Assembly (NCBI RefSeq): GCF_001484965.1
Contig: NZ_LLYY01000006.1
Coordinates: 1-64,000 of the forward strand
DNA: 64,000 bases
Direction of reading: 5' to 3'
Origin: Shouchella shacheensis
GTDB taxonomy: Bacteria; Bacillota; Bacilli; Bacillales; Bacillaceae_D
Translations under genes and position numbers: made by a program
The notes under the pieces: model-generated
Database searches by the model: none
What the model was told of the DNA's origin: nothing
Seen by the model: the letters and a program-made list of their open reading frames with translations, nothing else
Shown: positions 26,238 to 34,855 of the stretch, piece after piece
How positions within the stretch are numbered: the stretch's first letter is position 1
Layout of the letters: each line of letters begins with the position of its first letter

Positions 26238-26702
26238 TTACTCTTCGTTTTTTTTACCTTTTTTAGCATCCGCCTCGACATCCATGTCTGAGCCAAATTC
26301 CGTTTGCAGCTTCGGTTCTGAAGCAACTTTGTTTCTTTCGGTGGTTGTGGCCGTGTCTGCTTGGAACATTTGATTTTTCATATACCGGTGGAAGATGAAC
26401 TCTCCAACAGTGATAACAGCAGCGGAAACAAACGAAGCCGCTCCTAGCGCAACCGCTGGATCAAACAAGAAAGCGCCTAATGCATAAATGGCCATCCATG
26501 CCAAACCGAAGTCGGCGATCGTCGCGACTGTATTGCTCACTTTCGGCATAATAAATACGTCCCCAATAAACGAAACACCGGTTAAAATGACACTTGTGGT
26601 TAAAATATCCCCAAAGGTGACCCCAAAAAAAGCCCCTAACACAATCCATAGTACAGCAGTGATCATGACAAATTTAATAAGTAGCGCTTTGGCGTAGGTC
26701 AA
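26238..26702 (-). CDS. DUF2512 membrane protein, YndM-like
   Basis: 154 residues with four hydrophobic segments in the first 105 residues (KFVMITAVLWIVLGAFFG, ILTTSVILTGVSFIGDVFI, and two more), then a hydrophilic tail rich in Glu, Lys and Asp. Pattern, size and the P-K-V-S-N-T loop match the DUF2512/YndM family of Bacillales. Function unknown; some members are expressed in sporulation. RBS GGAGGAGAGAGG lies before the start. Monocistronic with its own terminator. Confidence 0.8.
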   Translation of the reverse strand: MTYAKALLIKFVMITAVLWIVLGAFFGVTFGDILTTSVILTGVSFIGDVFIMPKVSNTVATIADFGLAWMAIYALGAFLFDPAVALGAASFVSAAVITVGEFIFHRYMKNQMFQADTATTTERNKVASEPKLQTEFGSDMDVEADAKKGKKNEE

Positions 26703-27043
26703 TCCTCTCTCCTCCTTTCGCGTAGTAATTCCTTTATACTTTGTCCTCTTTTTTTCGTTTTACTCTAAGGTGGTGGAGATCCGGGAGAATGAAAATAAGG
26801 ACTGTCCTCTGAACAGCCCTTTCTACCCCAACGTCTACAAGCGGTATGGCTAAGTCTCCGACGATTCGCTCAACGTAAGGCCTGGCAACATCTTCATAAC
26901 CGAGCACCACGTCCCTGTCGGCAATGAAGTTCACCTTCTCTACGTACACAAAAAACGTTGCTTTCCCTTACAGCTCATGGTAAGATGCTTCATGCTGAAC
27001 AGCGCTTTCCCCATTATTTTTATATAGATTGGAGTGAACCTAT

Positions 27044-28513
27044 ATGGCTGTTGCCTCTTCAAGCGAAGCCACTATTCATCAAAATTTTCCGGATGTTAAG
27101 GTGGTCCCGTTACTCGCGGTGCTGCTTTCGGGAGCGTTTGTCGCTATTTTAAACGAAACGATTCTTAATGTTGCCTTACAAGCCATCATGGGGGACCTCG
27201 GCATCGCCTCCAGTACAGCCCAATGGCTGGTGACTAGCTACATGCTCGTGATCGGCACACTCATTCCTGTGTCCGCCTACTTTATCCAGCGTTTTACCAC
27301 AAGACAGCTGTTTATCACGGCCATGGGCTTATTTACCTTAGGTACAGTGATCGCTGGGATTAGTCCAACGTTTTCTGTTTTACTTATTGGGCGACTGACG
27401 CAGGCATTTGGAACAGCCATTATGATTCCATTGTTATTTAACGTGATTTTGGCAGTCATTCCCGTTAAAAAGCGTGGCGCCGCGATGGGGATGATCGGGC
27501 TTGTGATTATGTTTGCGCCGGCAGTGGGGCCCACCGTCTCCGGGGTCATTATTGAAACTCTGAGTTGGCGTTGGTTGTTCTACCTTATCATTCCCATTTC
27601 TTTGATGTCCCTGCTTTTTGGCGTTTTCCTTTTAAAAAATGTCACGAGGGTTACACGTCCCAAGCTTGACCTTCCCTCCTTCCTCCTTTCAACGCTTGGC
27701 TTTGGCGGGATTGTCTTTGGCTTTAGCTCTGCCGGCGAAGGCGAGGCGGGATTCACGGATCCGATGGTGATGATTGCTTTGGTCATAGGCTTTGTTTGCT
27801 TAGGGTTGTTTGCATGGCGTCAGTTCAAGATGGATGAGCCGTTACTTGACATCCGCGTCTTGCGCTATCGCAACTTCGCCCTCGCCATTGTGATGGTCAT
27901 GATGGTGATGATGACGATGTTTGCGATGATGCTCGTCTTGCCAATGTATATGCAGACGGCCTTGCTCTTTAGTGCGGTGGTTACAGGACTAATCATGCTT
28001 CCAGGAGGACTTGTGAACGGCGCCCTCTCCCCGGTTATGGGACGCATCTTTGATAAAGTTGGGCCACGCCCGATTTTAATACCTGGAGCGATTTTGCTTC
28101 TGGGGACAGTCTTTAGTTTCCGCTTTATGACCCCTGGAGTGGACGTTTGGATCGTCGTCATCCAGTATATGGTTCTTATGGTTTCCGTAGCGATGATTCT
28201 CATGCCAGCGCAAACCAACGGCTTGAACCAACTGCCAGAGAAGCTCTATCCGCACGGCACAGCGATTGCCAATACGCTGATGCAAGTCTCCGGAGCCATT
28301 GGCGCAGCGCTGTTTATCTCGATTATGGAAAACGGGCGCACCAATGCGCTTGCAGGCATCGATAGTCCAACACCAGAACAACAGATTGCCGCTGTGACAG
28401 TCGGCTCTCAGCAAAGCTTTTTCACCGGCTTTCTCATTGCTTGTGTGGTGGTCGTGATTGCGTTGTTTGTGAAACGAAGCAGGCCAGCTGATGAGGTAAA
28501 GGAACCCTCTTAA
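27044..28513 (+). CDS. MFS multidrug efflux transporter, DHA2 (EmrB/LmrB) type
   Basis: 489 residues with 14 predicted membrane segments. Motif C-like region GLVIMFAPAVGPTVSG near residue 155 and the N-terminal LNETILNVALQAI mark the DHA2 drug:H+ antiporters such as LmrB, EmrB and QacA. It would export hydrophobic drugs using the proton gradient. RBS GGAGTG is 7 bases before ATG 27044. The gene has no adjacent regulator. A 21-bp repeat array begins about 70 bp after its stop, between it and the convergent NERD gene. Confidence 0.88.
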   Translation: MAVASSSEATIHQNFPDVKVVPLLAVLLSGAFVAILNETILNVALQAIMGDLGIASSTAQWLVTSYMLVIGTLIPVSAYFIQRFTTRQLFITAMGLFTLGTVIAGISPTFSVLLIGRLTQAFGTAIMIPLLFNVILAVIPVKKRGAAMGMIGLVIMFAPAVGPTVSGVIIETLSWRWLFYLIIPISLMSLLFGVFLLKNVTRVTRPKLDLPSFLLSTLGFGGIVFGFSSAGEGEAGFTDPMVMIALVIGFVCLGLFAWRQFKMDEPLLDIRVLRYRNFALAIVMVMMVMMTMFAMMLVLPMYMQTALLFSAVVTGLIMLPGGLVNGALSPVMGRIFDKVGPRPILIPGAILLLGTVFSFRFMTPGVDVWIVVIQYMVLMVSVAMILMPAQTNGLNQLPEKLYPHGTAIANTLMQVSGAIGAALFISIMENGRTNALAGIDSPTPEQQIAAVTVGSQQSFFTGFLIACVVVVIALFVKRSRPADEVKEPS

Positions 28514-28584
28514 TACGCGGACGGCCCCCTCTTGAGAACTAGAGGGGGCTGTTCTTTGTTTAGAAGGCAGTTGGAGAAAGCCGG

Positions 28585-28752
28585 TTCTCTCTCGCATCCG
28601 CTGACTTCTCCCCCACATCCGCTCCTTTCTCTCTCGCATCCGCTCGCTTCTCCCCCGCATCCGTGCTTTTCTCTCCCACATCCACTCGCTTCTCACCCGC
28701 ATCCGCGCTGTTCTCCCCCAAATCCGCTGGCTGATCTCCCCATTCCGATTCT
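28585..28752. repeat. 21-bp degenerate tandem repeat array 2 (8 units)
   Basis: Eight units of 21 bp, alternating between TTCTCTCTCGCATCCGC and TTCTCCCCCRCATCCGC forms, run without interruption up to the stop codon of NERD copy 2. Complementary reading gives Arg/Glu/Met/Ser heptads in an open frame that is unlikely to be a gene. Same period and unit count as array 1, and the same CTCTCG..TCCG core, again touching the 3' end of a NERD gene. Confidence 0.9.
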
Positions 28753-29762
28753 CACCTTTCATCACTACTCCCATCAATCAACTCGTTGAGGTTGTAAGAG
28801 TAACTGGTCGACGCGCCGCGCGTTTGTAACCTCATGCCTTTTAAAAGACGATGCGTCGCTTTGTCAGAGGCTATCTTTAAAAATCTTCGTGCCTCACGAT
28901 TGGTAATCCAACCATTGAGAAGGAGCGCATAATCCTGCAAGCTCCGTATGTGCGCGTCTTTGGCTCGGTGCTTGCAAATTTGGCACCGCCATTTACCAGT
29001 GTTCTTTTCTCGTTCCATCGGAAGTGTTTCGCATTTGGGACAGTGGACGCCAAGGAGAAGGTCAGTCGCTGGAATTTTGTGTTTGCTGAGTGGGTCAAAT
29101 GGAAGCGGCGTGTGTTGTTTGATGAAGGCAGAGGATAATCCGGAGATGTCAGAGATGCTTACGTAGTTGGTCGGGAAGCTTTGGTTCAAGGCTTTCACCC
29201 GTGTTGGAAGGCTTTCAGCTCGAATAACGTACTGGCCGAATTCGTTTCCGGCGTCTGTTACTTGGAGGATGGTGGAGGAGGAGCTAAAGACGACGAGTCC
29301 CACGACGGGGATGGGCGGCCAGCCATTTCGGGAGAACCAGCGTTCCAGCTGCAATTGTTGGCGACGCACTTGCTCGAGGGGGTGACCAAAAGCCTCGCTA
29401 GTGCCCGCAAGTGTTGAGCGGGTGAATTGTCCCAATCGCTGGTCAAAATGAACGTCCCCCGCATAGTTTTTCACTTCTAGGATAAGAGCGTAGCGCGTCG
29501 TTAGCACAAGCGTGTCCATTTGGAAAAAGTACCGGCTCCCTCCGCGAAGTCTGAGACTGTGATAGAGCCAGTAGGACAACTCATCCGGCAGGCATGAAAG
29601 AAAATAACCCATCGATCTCTCTCCCCAATACCCAGCCTGCCACTTGCCTACCTCCTTATCCAGCTGTGCTTGCTTCTGATGCCCCTTTGGCAGCCGTCGC
29701 GTGAGTGCCTCAAGCGCAGTCAGTTGCACAGGAGCTGGACGTTTTTTCACTAGATGAATCAA
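28752..29762 (-). CDS. NERD-domain protein with zinc ribbon, copy 2
   Basis: 336 residues, intact, starting MIHLVKKRPAP. Same layout as the copy at 1696: helical N-terminus, NERD core near 35-165 (GERSMGYFLSCL, DTLVLTTRYALILEVKN with candidate catalytic Asp and ExK), a four-Cys ribbon (CPKC...CQIC) near 245-275 and a C-terminal domain ending SYNLNELIDG. The two copies differ across their whole length, so they are old paralogues. The stop codon lies at the edge of repeat array 2. NERD proteins are presumed nucleases; no partner gene is present. Confidence 0.85.
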   Translation of the reverse strand: MIHLVKKRPAPVQLTALEALTRRLPKGHQKQAQLDKEVGKWQAGYWGERSMGYFLSCLPDELSYWLYHSLRLRGGSRYFFQMDTLVLTTRYALILEVKNYAGDVHFDQRLGQFTRSTLAGTSEAFGHPLEQVRRQQLQLERWFSRNGWPPIPVVGLVVFSSSSTILQVTDAGNEFGQYVIRAESLPTRVKALNQSFPTNYVSISDISGLSSAFIKQHTPLPFDPLSKHKIPATDLLLGVHCPKCETLPMEREKNTGKWRCQICKHRAKDAHIRSLQDYALLLNGWITNREARRFLKIASDKATHRLLKGMRLQTRGASTSYSYNLNELIDGSSDER

Positions 29763-30052
29763 CCGAATCCCTCCTTTTCCTTGTGACTTCTATATTCCAT
29801 TCCAGGCAGCCATTTCCCTTTAATTTCAAGGATAAGAACGATTGTTTTATTTTTCAAGCATCTCCGCTATCCTCATAGTACCCACAGTAGGCTGAGTCAG
29901 ACATTACGACCGCCTTTTCGCGCGGACCATATAGGAAGCCTCATGCGTACGGCCACCCTCAAGCAAGCTCGCCGCAAACGGGCGGAGAGCAGCATCTCTA
30001 CTTTTCATGAAACTCTCACCTGGGGGTCGAGGAGTTCCACCTTGCTCACTTC
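29763..30052. other. Intergenic stretch between NERD copy 2 and galE
   Basis: About 290 bases. A 66-residue minus-strand frame (29904-30104) overlaps the galE end but lacks an RBS and a recognisable protein, so I do not call it. Nothing else seen. Confidence 0.4.
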
Positions 30053-31057
30053 TCACCCGTTCCCCCCTTGACGATGCTTCTGCCATCTCCATGCGTCCTG
30101 ACACATGTCAAAAATGCCTTTTTCTGCCCGCCATCCAAGCTCTCGTTCGGCTTTGGCCGGGTCAGCGTAGGAAACGGCTGCATCTCCGGGTCTTCGCTCG
30201 ACTACTTGAACCGGAATGCTCAGCGCATTGGCCTCTTCAAAGGCTTTGACCACTTCGTAGACGCTATAGCCTCTGCCTGTGCCAAGATTGTAAGTGTGAA
30301 CGCCCGTACTCAGATGCTCCAGGGCTGAGACATGACCTTGTGCTAGGTCAACGACGTGGATGTAATCCCTGACGCATGTTCCGTCCTCGGTGTCATAATC
30401 GTCGCCAAAAATCGAAAGACGCGGGAGCTGCCCGATGGCGACTTGAGTGATGTATGGCATTAAGTTATTCGGGGTTCCCTTGGGCTCCTCTCCAATAAGG
30501 CCGCTTGGGTGAGCGCCCACTGGGTTGAAATAGCGAAGCACGGCGACGCGCCAATTCTCATTCGAGCTGCTAAGGTCCTCTAGCATGTCTTCTAGCATTC
30601 TTTTCGTATTTCCGTACGGATTGATCGCTTGCAAGTTAGCTGTTTCCGGCACAGGCGTTTGCTTCGGGATGCCGTACACGCACGCCGATGAGCTAAAGAC
30701 CAGTTGATAGACCTCGTGCTCACTCATCACTTCGCAAAGATTCAACGTGCCGATCAAATTATTGCGGTAATACTTCAGCGGGAACTCGACCGATTCCCCT
30801 ACCGCTTTGAAGCCAGCTAAATGAATCACGGCTTCAATCGAATGCTCCCCAAACACCTGAGCCAGCTTCTCCTTCTCAAGCAAGTCCACATCATAGATGC
30901 GAACGGAACGACCCGCGATCTTCTCCACTTGTTCCAAGGAGTCTACACGGCTGTTTGAAAAGTTGTCCACAACCACAAGCTCATGCCCTGCCTTCAAAAG
31001 CTCCACGCATGTGTGACTCCCAATATAGCCTGCGCCTCCCGTAACCAGCACTTTCAT
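30053..31057 (-). CDS. galE: UDP-glucose 4-epimerase
   Basis: 334 residues. Rossmann NAD motif VTGGAGYIGSHT at residues 5-16, catalytic Ser/Tyr/Lys in SSSACVYG near 124 and NPYGNTKRMLEDM near 150, and the substrate motif RYFNPVGAHPSGLIGE. It interconverts UDP-glucose and UDP-galactose for cell-surface polymers or the Leloir pathway. RBS GGGAGGAT precedes the ATG. It stands alone; a melA-type alpha-galactosidase locus lies 30 kb away and may supply galactose. Confidence 0.93.
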   Translation of the reverse strand: MKVLVTGGAGYIGSHTCVELLKAGHELVVVDNFSNSRVDSLEQVEKIAGRSVRIYDVDLLEKEKLAQVFGEHSIEAVIHLAGFKAVGESVEFPLKYYRNNLIGTLNLCEVMSEHEVYQLVFSSSACVYGIPKQTPVPETANLQAINPYGNTKRMLEDMLEDLSSSNENWRVAVLRYFNPVGAHPSGLIGEEPKGTPNNLMPYITQVAIGQLPRLSIFGDDYDTEDGTCVRDYIHVVDLAQGHVSALEHLSTGVHTYNLGTGRGYSVYEVVKAFEEANALSIPVQVVERRPGDAAVSYADPAKAERELGWRAEKGIFDMCQDAWRWQKHRQGGNG

Positions 31058-31160
31058 AAAATATCCTCCCTCTTTAGCACCCTTTCTCTATCGTACTATA
31101 ACAAAACGAAGCGTGCCTGTGGCTTCAAATTCATGCACCTCGGCACAGCTGTCCTCCTGT

Positions 31161-31460
31161 CTACGTATACTCACATTCCACAAGCAGCCGCTCGATCCGT
31201 GCACACAGATCCTCCCCGACAACATCGTAGGCGCCTCCCAGCACAAGCCTGTCCTCTTCGCTTTCATTCTTCGTGACTTCCACATCAAGCAGTTCCTTGC
31301 GATTGCTCTCAACGCTGATCACCACCGGCTTCTCCCCTGTGGCCGTTTTTGCTCGTATTAGAATCCCCGACTCCGTAGGTACGTACGCATTCACTCCCCA
31401 GTTAGAAAACGCTTCCTCCTTAGAAGCATGAATGAACTCAATAATATCTTCTGCCCGCAT
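31161..31460 (-). CDS. Hypothetical protein, 99 aa
   Basis: 99 residues from ATG 31460 (RBS GGAGGGG). An alpha-beta protein with pattern MRAEDIIEFIHASKEEAFSN, then WGVNAYVPTESGILIRAK, PVVISVESNRKELLDVEV and an acidic C-terminal half containing one Cys. No membrane segment and no family recognised. Function unknown; upstream of galE in the same direction but with 100 bp between, so possibly cotranscribed. Confidence 0.6.
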   Translation of the reverse strand: MRAEDIIEFIHASKEEAFSNWGVNAYVPTESGILIRAKTATGEKPVVISVESNRKELLDVEVTKNESEEDRLVLGGAYDVVGEDLCARIERLLVECEYT

Positions 31461-31548
31461 GGTTTCCCCTCCAAAAGCTAATACGTTCATTGTACCACGA
31501 GACACTAGATGTAGCTTCCACCACCTAAAGCCCCCTAAGAACACAGTC

Positions 31549-31718
31549 AAAATGCGCAGGCAGGTCGCACCAAAGCGCGGATATTGCAGACCCGATCAAA
31601 GAAATCCCGAACTTGGACTTCAGGGCAGGACTGAAAAATCTCGACGCTTCTATCCACCGGAGCGGAACAATACCAAAATGCGCAGGCAAGTCGAAGCGGA
31701 ACAAAAAAGAGCTCGCCC
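31549..31718. repeat. Possible highly diverged 21-bp periodic tract
   Basis: ATGCGCAGGCA-GTCG occurs at about 31552 and again 126 bp (6 x 21) later at about 31678, and Arg-rich heptad coding is seen between them on the plus strand. The intervening units are too diverged to align with confidence. It might be a fourth, old array of the 21-bp family. Confidence 0.3.
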
Positions 31719-31862
31719 TCAGGCGCGCTCGGCATTTTTATCACTTAGTCCTCGTTTATCCATTTCTTGTTTTAAAACGAGAAGAAAATCAGGCTCAAGC
31801 TCTAGTTCCAACGACTTCTGGTACGCCTCCAGTAACAGCCGGTTAGGCAATGGTTCCAACAT
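31719..31862 (-). CDS. sda: Sda-like sporulation checkpoint inhibitor
   Basis: 47 residues from ATG 31862 with RBS AGGAGG. The pattern LPNRLLLEAYQKSLELELEP-DF-LLVLKQEMDKRGL follows B. subtilis Sda (LSxELLIESYxKATExNLxxDFIELIExEIKRRSL) nearly residue for residue in the two antiparallel helices. Sda binds histidine kinase KinA and blocks sporulation when replication is disturbed. The gene is short and easily missed. A DnaA-box-like 9-mer with one mismatch (TTTACCACA, 31916-31924) lies upstream; in B. subtilis DnaA drives sda. The match is by pattern, but the spacing is convincing. Confidence 0.75.
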   Translation of the reverse strand: MLEPLPNRLLLEAYQKSLELELEPDFLLVLKQEMDKRGLSDKNAERA

Positions 31863-31996
31863 ATTCTTGCCCTCCTACTTTTATGATTAAAATCTGACGT
31901 ACGTCCTCCTTCATTTTTACCACAAACATATTTTCTTGTCACGACTTCCGGCAATATCTCTCAGCATTCAACATGAATCTTTGAGAAGAAATAGGA

Positions 31997-32037
31997 TGAA
32001 GCCCCTAGCCTTTTCGCCAGGAGCTTCATTTTTAGCT
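31997..32037 (+). terminator. Hairpin with T run, plus strand
   Basis: GAAGCCCCTAGC pairs with GCCAGGAGCTTC (mismatches inside) and ATTTTTAG follows on the plus strand. No plus-strand gene ends here, so it may be an orphan terminator or part of the sda upstream region. Confidence 0.4.
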
Positions 32038-32079
32038 AGCACATGCATCCATTGCGCTCGCTGCGCCGTCCCACTCTCT

Positions 32080-32733
32080 TTATTTAAAAGGAATAAACCC
32101 GACACTCTCCAGCAGATGCTCAACAAGTATCTCTCCTCTTTTGGTCCAGTGGATCAGCTTTCTATGTTGTATTTTCCCAGTTCTGAATGTAAAGTAAACC
32201 TCGAGCGACTGAGCATATCCCGCGCCATGAATCCGTTTGGTCAATACCCAATCCTTCCCATCTTTTTCAATGACGTTCTTTGACTCCAATAATTGGTCCA
32301 CCGTCTCCCCAGAAAGAAGATACCTTCGTGCGATGGTTTCCGTCGTGGTGATACCGTCGGGAAGCAAAAACCAATTGTCCCGCTTTCCAACATGGGGCTT
32401 GGCTCGTTTGTTTGGTTCTTCATTTCTAAACCGGGGAAAGATCTCCTCGACCACCCATTCAAAGAACGGTCCGGTTTCATCGAGATTGCTCGTCATCGCC
32501 ATTTGATAAAAACCCGCTTTATTTACAAGGAACATAGCTTCTAGGTTCCCATCATCGTTGCGGACCAAGTGGCGCCTCTTGCACGAAATAGCCAGTCTAC
32601 CCAGACTGTCCTGTTCGTTCACGTTTAAAATAGCCGAAACATCTCGCGCCAAAAACCATAGCTTGTCCTCAATGCAAAGGAACCGCACCTTCATTCCTCG
32701 GTACGAGAAAAAATTAGACTGAGCAAACGGCAT
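32080..32733 (-). CDS. Bro-N domain antirepressor-like protein
   Basis: 217 residues from ATG 32733 (RBS GGGAGG). Residues 1-110 are a BRO-N domain (VRFLCIEDKLWFLARDVSAILNV, FLVNKAGFYQMAMTSN, FFEWVVEEIFPRFR). The second half is a different domain of antirepressor type (IHGAGYAQSLEVYFTFRTGKI). Phage antirepressors carry this layout, so it is probably a phage-derived regulator. No other phage genes are close, so it is a domesticated or stranded gene. DNA binding is inferred from the family. Confidence 0.75.
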   Translation of the reverse strand: MPFAQSNFFSYRGMKVRFLCIEDKLWFLARDVSAILNVNEQDSLGRLAISCKRRHLVRNDDGNLEAMFLVNKAGFYQMAMTSNLDETGPFFEWVVEEIFPRFRNEEPNKRAKPHVGKRDNWFLLPDGITTTETIARRYLLSGETVDQLLESKNVIEKDGKDWVLTKRIHGAGYAQSLEVYFTFRTGKIQHRKLIHWTKRGEILVEHLLESVGFIPFK

Positions 32734-32974
32734 ACCCATTCCTCCCTGGTCAACAGGTACCTCTGACGAAAACGCCAAAGACTGGACAGAGTTGTACTTT
32801 TAACCTAATTCGCGCTTCTTCTGCCTTTTCCTGCTTTTTGAAGCCAAAATGCTCGTTTTTCTAAAGCTAGGGAACATTTTTAACAATATGTATAATATTT
32901 CTCTTCTTGCTTCACGCTTCACTAAAGCGCGGCAACGTTCACTCATTGCAGAAGGAGGGAGAAGCTCTCCCTCG

Positions 32975-33313
32975 CTATGAGAATCGCTTCTCTGATTTGC
33001 ACATGACAGGCGTGTGCGCCCCGTAATTCGGATGCAAAACGGTATAATCTTGCGAGGGCCAGTGTGTGATGTTTGGCTGGATGTAATGGGCTGGCTCACC
33101 CGACACATAGGCACACACATTGCCCTTCTGTGCGTCGGGCACTGATTGTTTTCCCATCCCCATGATTGCCGGGATATTGACTTGAGTCCCAGCACTCACA
33201 TTCGATGGATCGTAGATATGCTGATTGACCGATTTTAATACGTGAAGCGGAACCTGGTATGTGGCAGCCACATCGTCAAGCGTTTCATGTCTAGCTGTAA
33301 AATGCATTTTCAT
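32975..33313 (-). CDS. LysM domain protein
   Basis: 112 residues from ATG 33313 with an excellent RBS (GAAGGAGG). An N-terminal LysM domain covers about residues 4-50 (HFTARHETLDDVAATYQVPLHVLKSVN). No signal peptide is present, as in SafA and other spore-cortex LysM proteins made inside the mother cell. The rest is low complexity with Cys at two places. Neighbouring gerP-type genes point to a spore-coat or cortex role. The 241-bp gap to the Bro-N gene shows no gene. Confidence 0.75.
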   Translation of the reverse strand: MKMHFTARHETLDDVAATYQVPLHVLKSVNQHIYDPSNVSAGTQVNIPAIMGMGKQSVPDAQKGNVCAYVSGEPAHYIQPNITHWPSQDYTVLHPNYGAHTPVMCKSEKRFS

Positions 33314-33475
33314 GTGAACGACCTCCTTCGTACTTTCATTCTATACAGCGTATTCGTTACCCGTTTTTTTGCTAATCCCTCCACGCGTCGTTTTTATTGG
33401 CCATGCACCTATTCAAGCGAGTGTCATATCATGACCATGAATTTGAGTTTGGGCAAGACCGTGAGGGGGATGATG

Positions 33476-33703
33476 ATGTTCTGGACACATGCAAATAACA
33501 TTTTTGGGGTGCGGGTGAATAGCGCCGACAAAAATACGTCAATGAATCTAGGGAATGCCCTGCATAAAGGGTATCAGGCGAACTCGAAAAAGAACGCCGG
33601 GTATGGTCAATCTGGGGATGCGAACTTCTCTCCATTGCAATTCAATAATGCCAATTTAACCAATGACCCCGACGTAACGGACCAAGGGCAAGCGCAGGTC
33701 TAG
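33476..33703 (+). CDS. GerPA/GerPF-family spore germination protein, copy 1
   Basis: 75 residues. Middle part ASMNLGNALHKGYQANSKKNAGYGQSGDANFSP and the tail NNANLTNDPDVTDQGQAQV follow the GerPA/PF pattern (NxGD..., NNGxSxTNTxDPDVSDQ). These small proteins help germinants pass the coat. Three ATGs are in tandem; 33476 is best spaced from GAGGGGG. The last 20 residues are nearly identical to the next gene, showing tandem duplication. Terminated before copy 2, so it has its own promoter. Confidence 0.75.
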   Translation: MFWTHANNIFGVRVNSADKNTSMNLGNALHKGYQANSKKNAGYGQSGDANFSPLQFNNANLTNDPDVTDQGQAQV

Positions 33704-33718
33704 CTTCGTTCCATGTGA

Positions 33719-33753
33719 AAAGACAGAGCCGGTGGTTTCTGTCTTTTCTTTTT
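33719..33753 (+). terminator. Terminator after GerPA-like copy 1
   Basis: AAGACAGA and TCTGTCTT form the stem, followed by TTCTTTTT. Confidence 0.8.
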
Positions 33754-33832
33754 ACATAGTCCCTTAACAGTGTCATCCTCACTGAAGTCGCATAGGATTA
33801 AAGTAAAGGTAAACCATTAGGGGGAGTTTCTG

Positions 33833-34054
33833 TTGACGCATTTGAACAACATCTTTGGCATTCGTGTGAATAACGCCTCAAATAACGCCTCAATGAACTT
33901 TGGAAACGTGTTGCATAAAGGGCATCAGGCCAATGTTAAATTAAATGTCGGTTACCTGCAGGCAGGCGACGCCAACTTTTCACCGTTACAGTTTAACAAC
34001 GCCAATTTGACCAACGATCCTGACGTTTCCGATCAAGGTCAGGCACAGGTCTAA
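33833..34054 (+). CDS. GerPA/GerPF-family spore germination protein, copy 2
   Basis: 73 residues from TTG 33833 (RBS GGGGGAG). Shares with copy 1 the N-terminal NNIFGIRVNNAS block, the ASMNFGNVLHKGHQAN centre and the tail NLTNDPDVSDQGQAQV. It heads a short operon with gerPB and gerPC genes. A possible SigK -10 (CATAGGATTA near 33791) lies upstream, consistent with mother-cell expression, but the -35 is unclear. Function: coat permeability to germinants, from the family. Confidence 0.75.
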   Translation: MTHLNNIFGIRVNNASNNASMNFGNVLHKGHQANVKLNVGYLQAGDANFSPLQFNNANLTNDPDVSDQGQAQV

Positions 34055-34077
34055 CTTGTTGGAAAGGAAGGTAGCCC

Positions 34078-34287
34078 GTGCAAATTAATATTAAGCAGAT
34101 TCATATCAATTCCATCAGCACGATAGGGTCCCTCAACATCGGTAAAACGGTCTTGAGTCAAAATCAGTCTTCGAGCAAGCGCTATCCGAAACCCTACTAT
34201 GAAGAACAGGAGCCGGAAAACGGGGAAGAGAGTGAGAATGACGAATCCCTTCCTTCGATAGATCCTATTTTCGGCTCCTCTCCATAA
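34078..34287 (+). CDS. gerPB: GerPB-like spore germination protein
   Basis: 69 residues from GTG 34078 (RBS AAGGAAGG). The N-terminus MQINIKQIHINSISTIGSLNIGKTV matches GerPB (QTIxINxLRxxSISNSSxLQIG). The tail is acidic (EEQEPENGEESENDE) instead of the proline-rich B. subtilis one. Twenty-three bases separate it from the GerPA-like gene and thirty-seven from gerPC, so the three form one operon. Confidence 0.75.
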   Translation: MQINIKQIHINSISTIGSLNIGKTVLSQNQSSSKRYPKPYYEEQEPENGEESENDESLPSIDPIFGSSP

Positions 34288-34324
34288 CACGACGGGTGAA
34301 GTAAACGAAAAGGGGGGAGTGCCA

Positions 34325-34855
34325 GTGTCGAACCGCCATCATCGCTATTATCCTAATGAACCCTATCCAACCTACTACCCACAAGCACCGCCGATGTATC
34401 AGCAACCGGTCCCGCAGCCTCTCGTACCCTACGTTCAACCGGATCAACCGGAGTACACATCCAAAGACAACGATCAGGCTCACGTTCAAGCAGAAGCGCC
34501 GACGTACGACCCTCCACCGAACGTTTTTGATCAAGTGACCCAACAAATGAAAGAGCTTCGCGACAAACTGGATAAAGTTGAACAAGAAAACGAAGAACTC
34601 AAAGAAAAAGTGGAGAACATCAAAACGATTAACATCGAGAACATCAACTACAAGATTCAGGAGTTGACCGTCCAAGAACTATCCGGATCGTTAATGATTG
34701 GAATGACCTCTTTAGCGGATGCGGTGGATGTTGAAAAACTCATGAACGACAAAGGGAATCTTCAGTTTAACGATATCGATACGGAAGACCTTGAACAGCA
34801 AATGGAAAATCAGCAGTTGAACGATAATAACGAGGGCTCTGATCCGAATGGTTAA
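34325..34855 (+). CDS. gerPC: GerPC-like spore germination protein
   Basis: 176 residues from GTG 34325 (RBS GGGGGGAG). A Pro/Tyr/Gln-rich N-terminus (residues 1-65), a coiled coil (QQMKELRDKLDKVEQENEELK, about 75-105), then IENINYKIQELTVQELSGSLMIGMTS near 108-135, the GerPC hallmark (IExIEYKFDQLKIERLEGTLNIG). The C-terminus is acidic. Last gene of the gerP operon; its stop lies inside the terminator shared with the convergent ATPase gene. Confidence 0.75.
   Translation: MSNRHHRYYPNEPYPTYYPQAPPMYQQPVPQPLVPYVQPDQPEYTSKDNDQAHVQAEAPTYDPPPNVFDQVTQQMKELRDKLDKVEQENEELKEKVENIKTINIENINYKIQELTVQELSGSLMIGMTSLADAVDVEKLMNDKGNLQFNDIDTEDLEQQMENQQLNDNNEGSDPNG

Noticed and set aside
26734-26949. 71-codon minus-strand frame with GTG start
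   Set aside because: No RBS, no family, lies in the promoter area of the MFS gene; could not be supported.
28076-28777. 233-codon minus-strand frame with Arg/Glu/Met heptads
   Set aside because: It is generated by the 21-bp array plus the antisense of the MFS gene; no RBS and no plausible protein.
29904-30104. 66-codon minus-strand frame after galE
   Set aside because: No RBS and overlaps the galE end; composition like random sequence.
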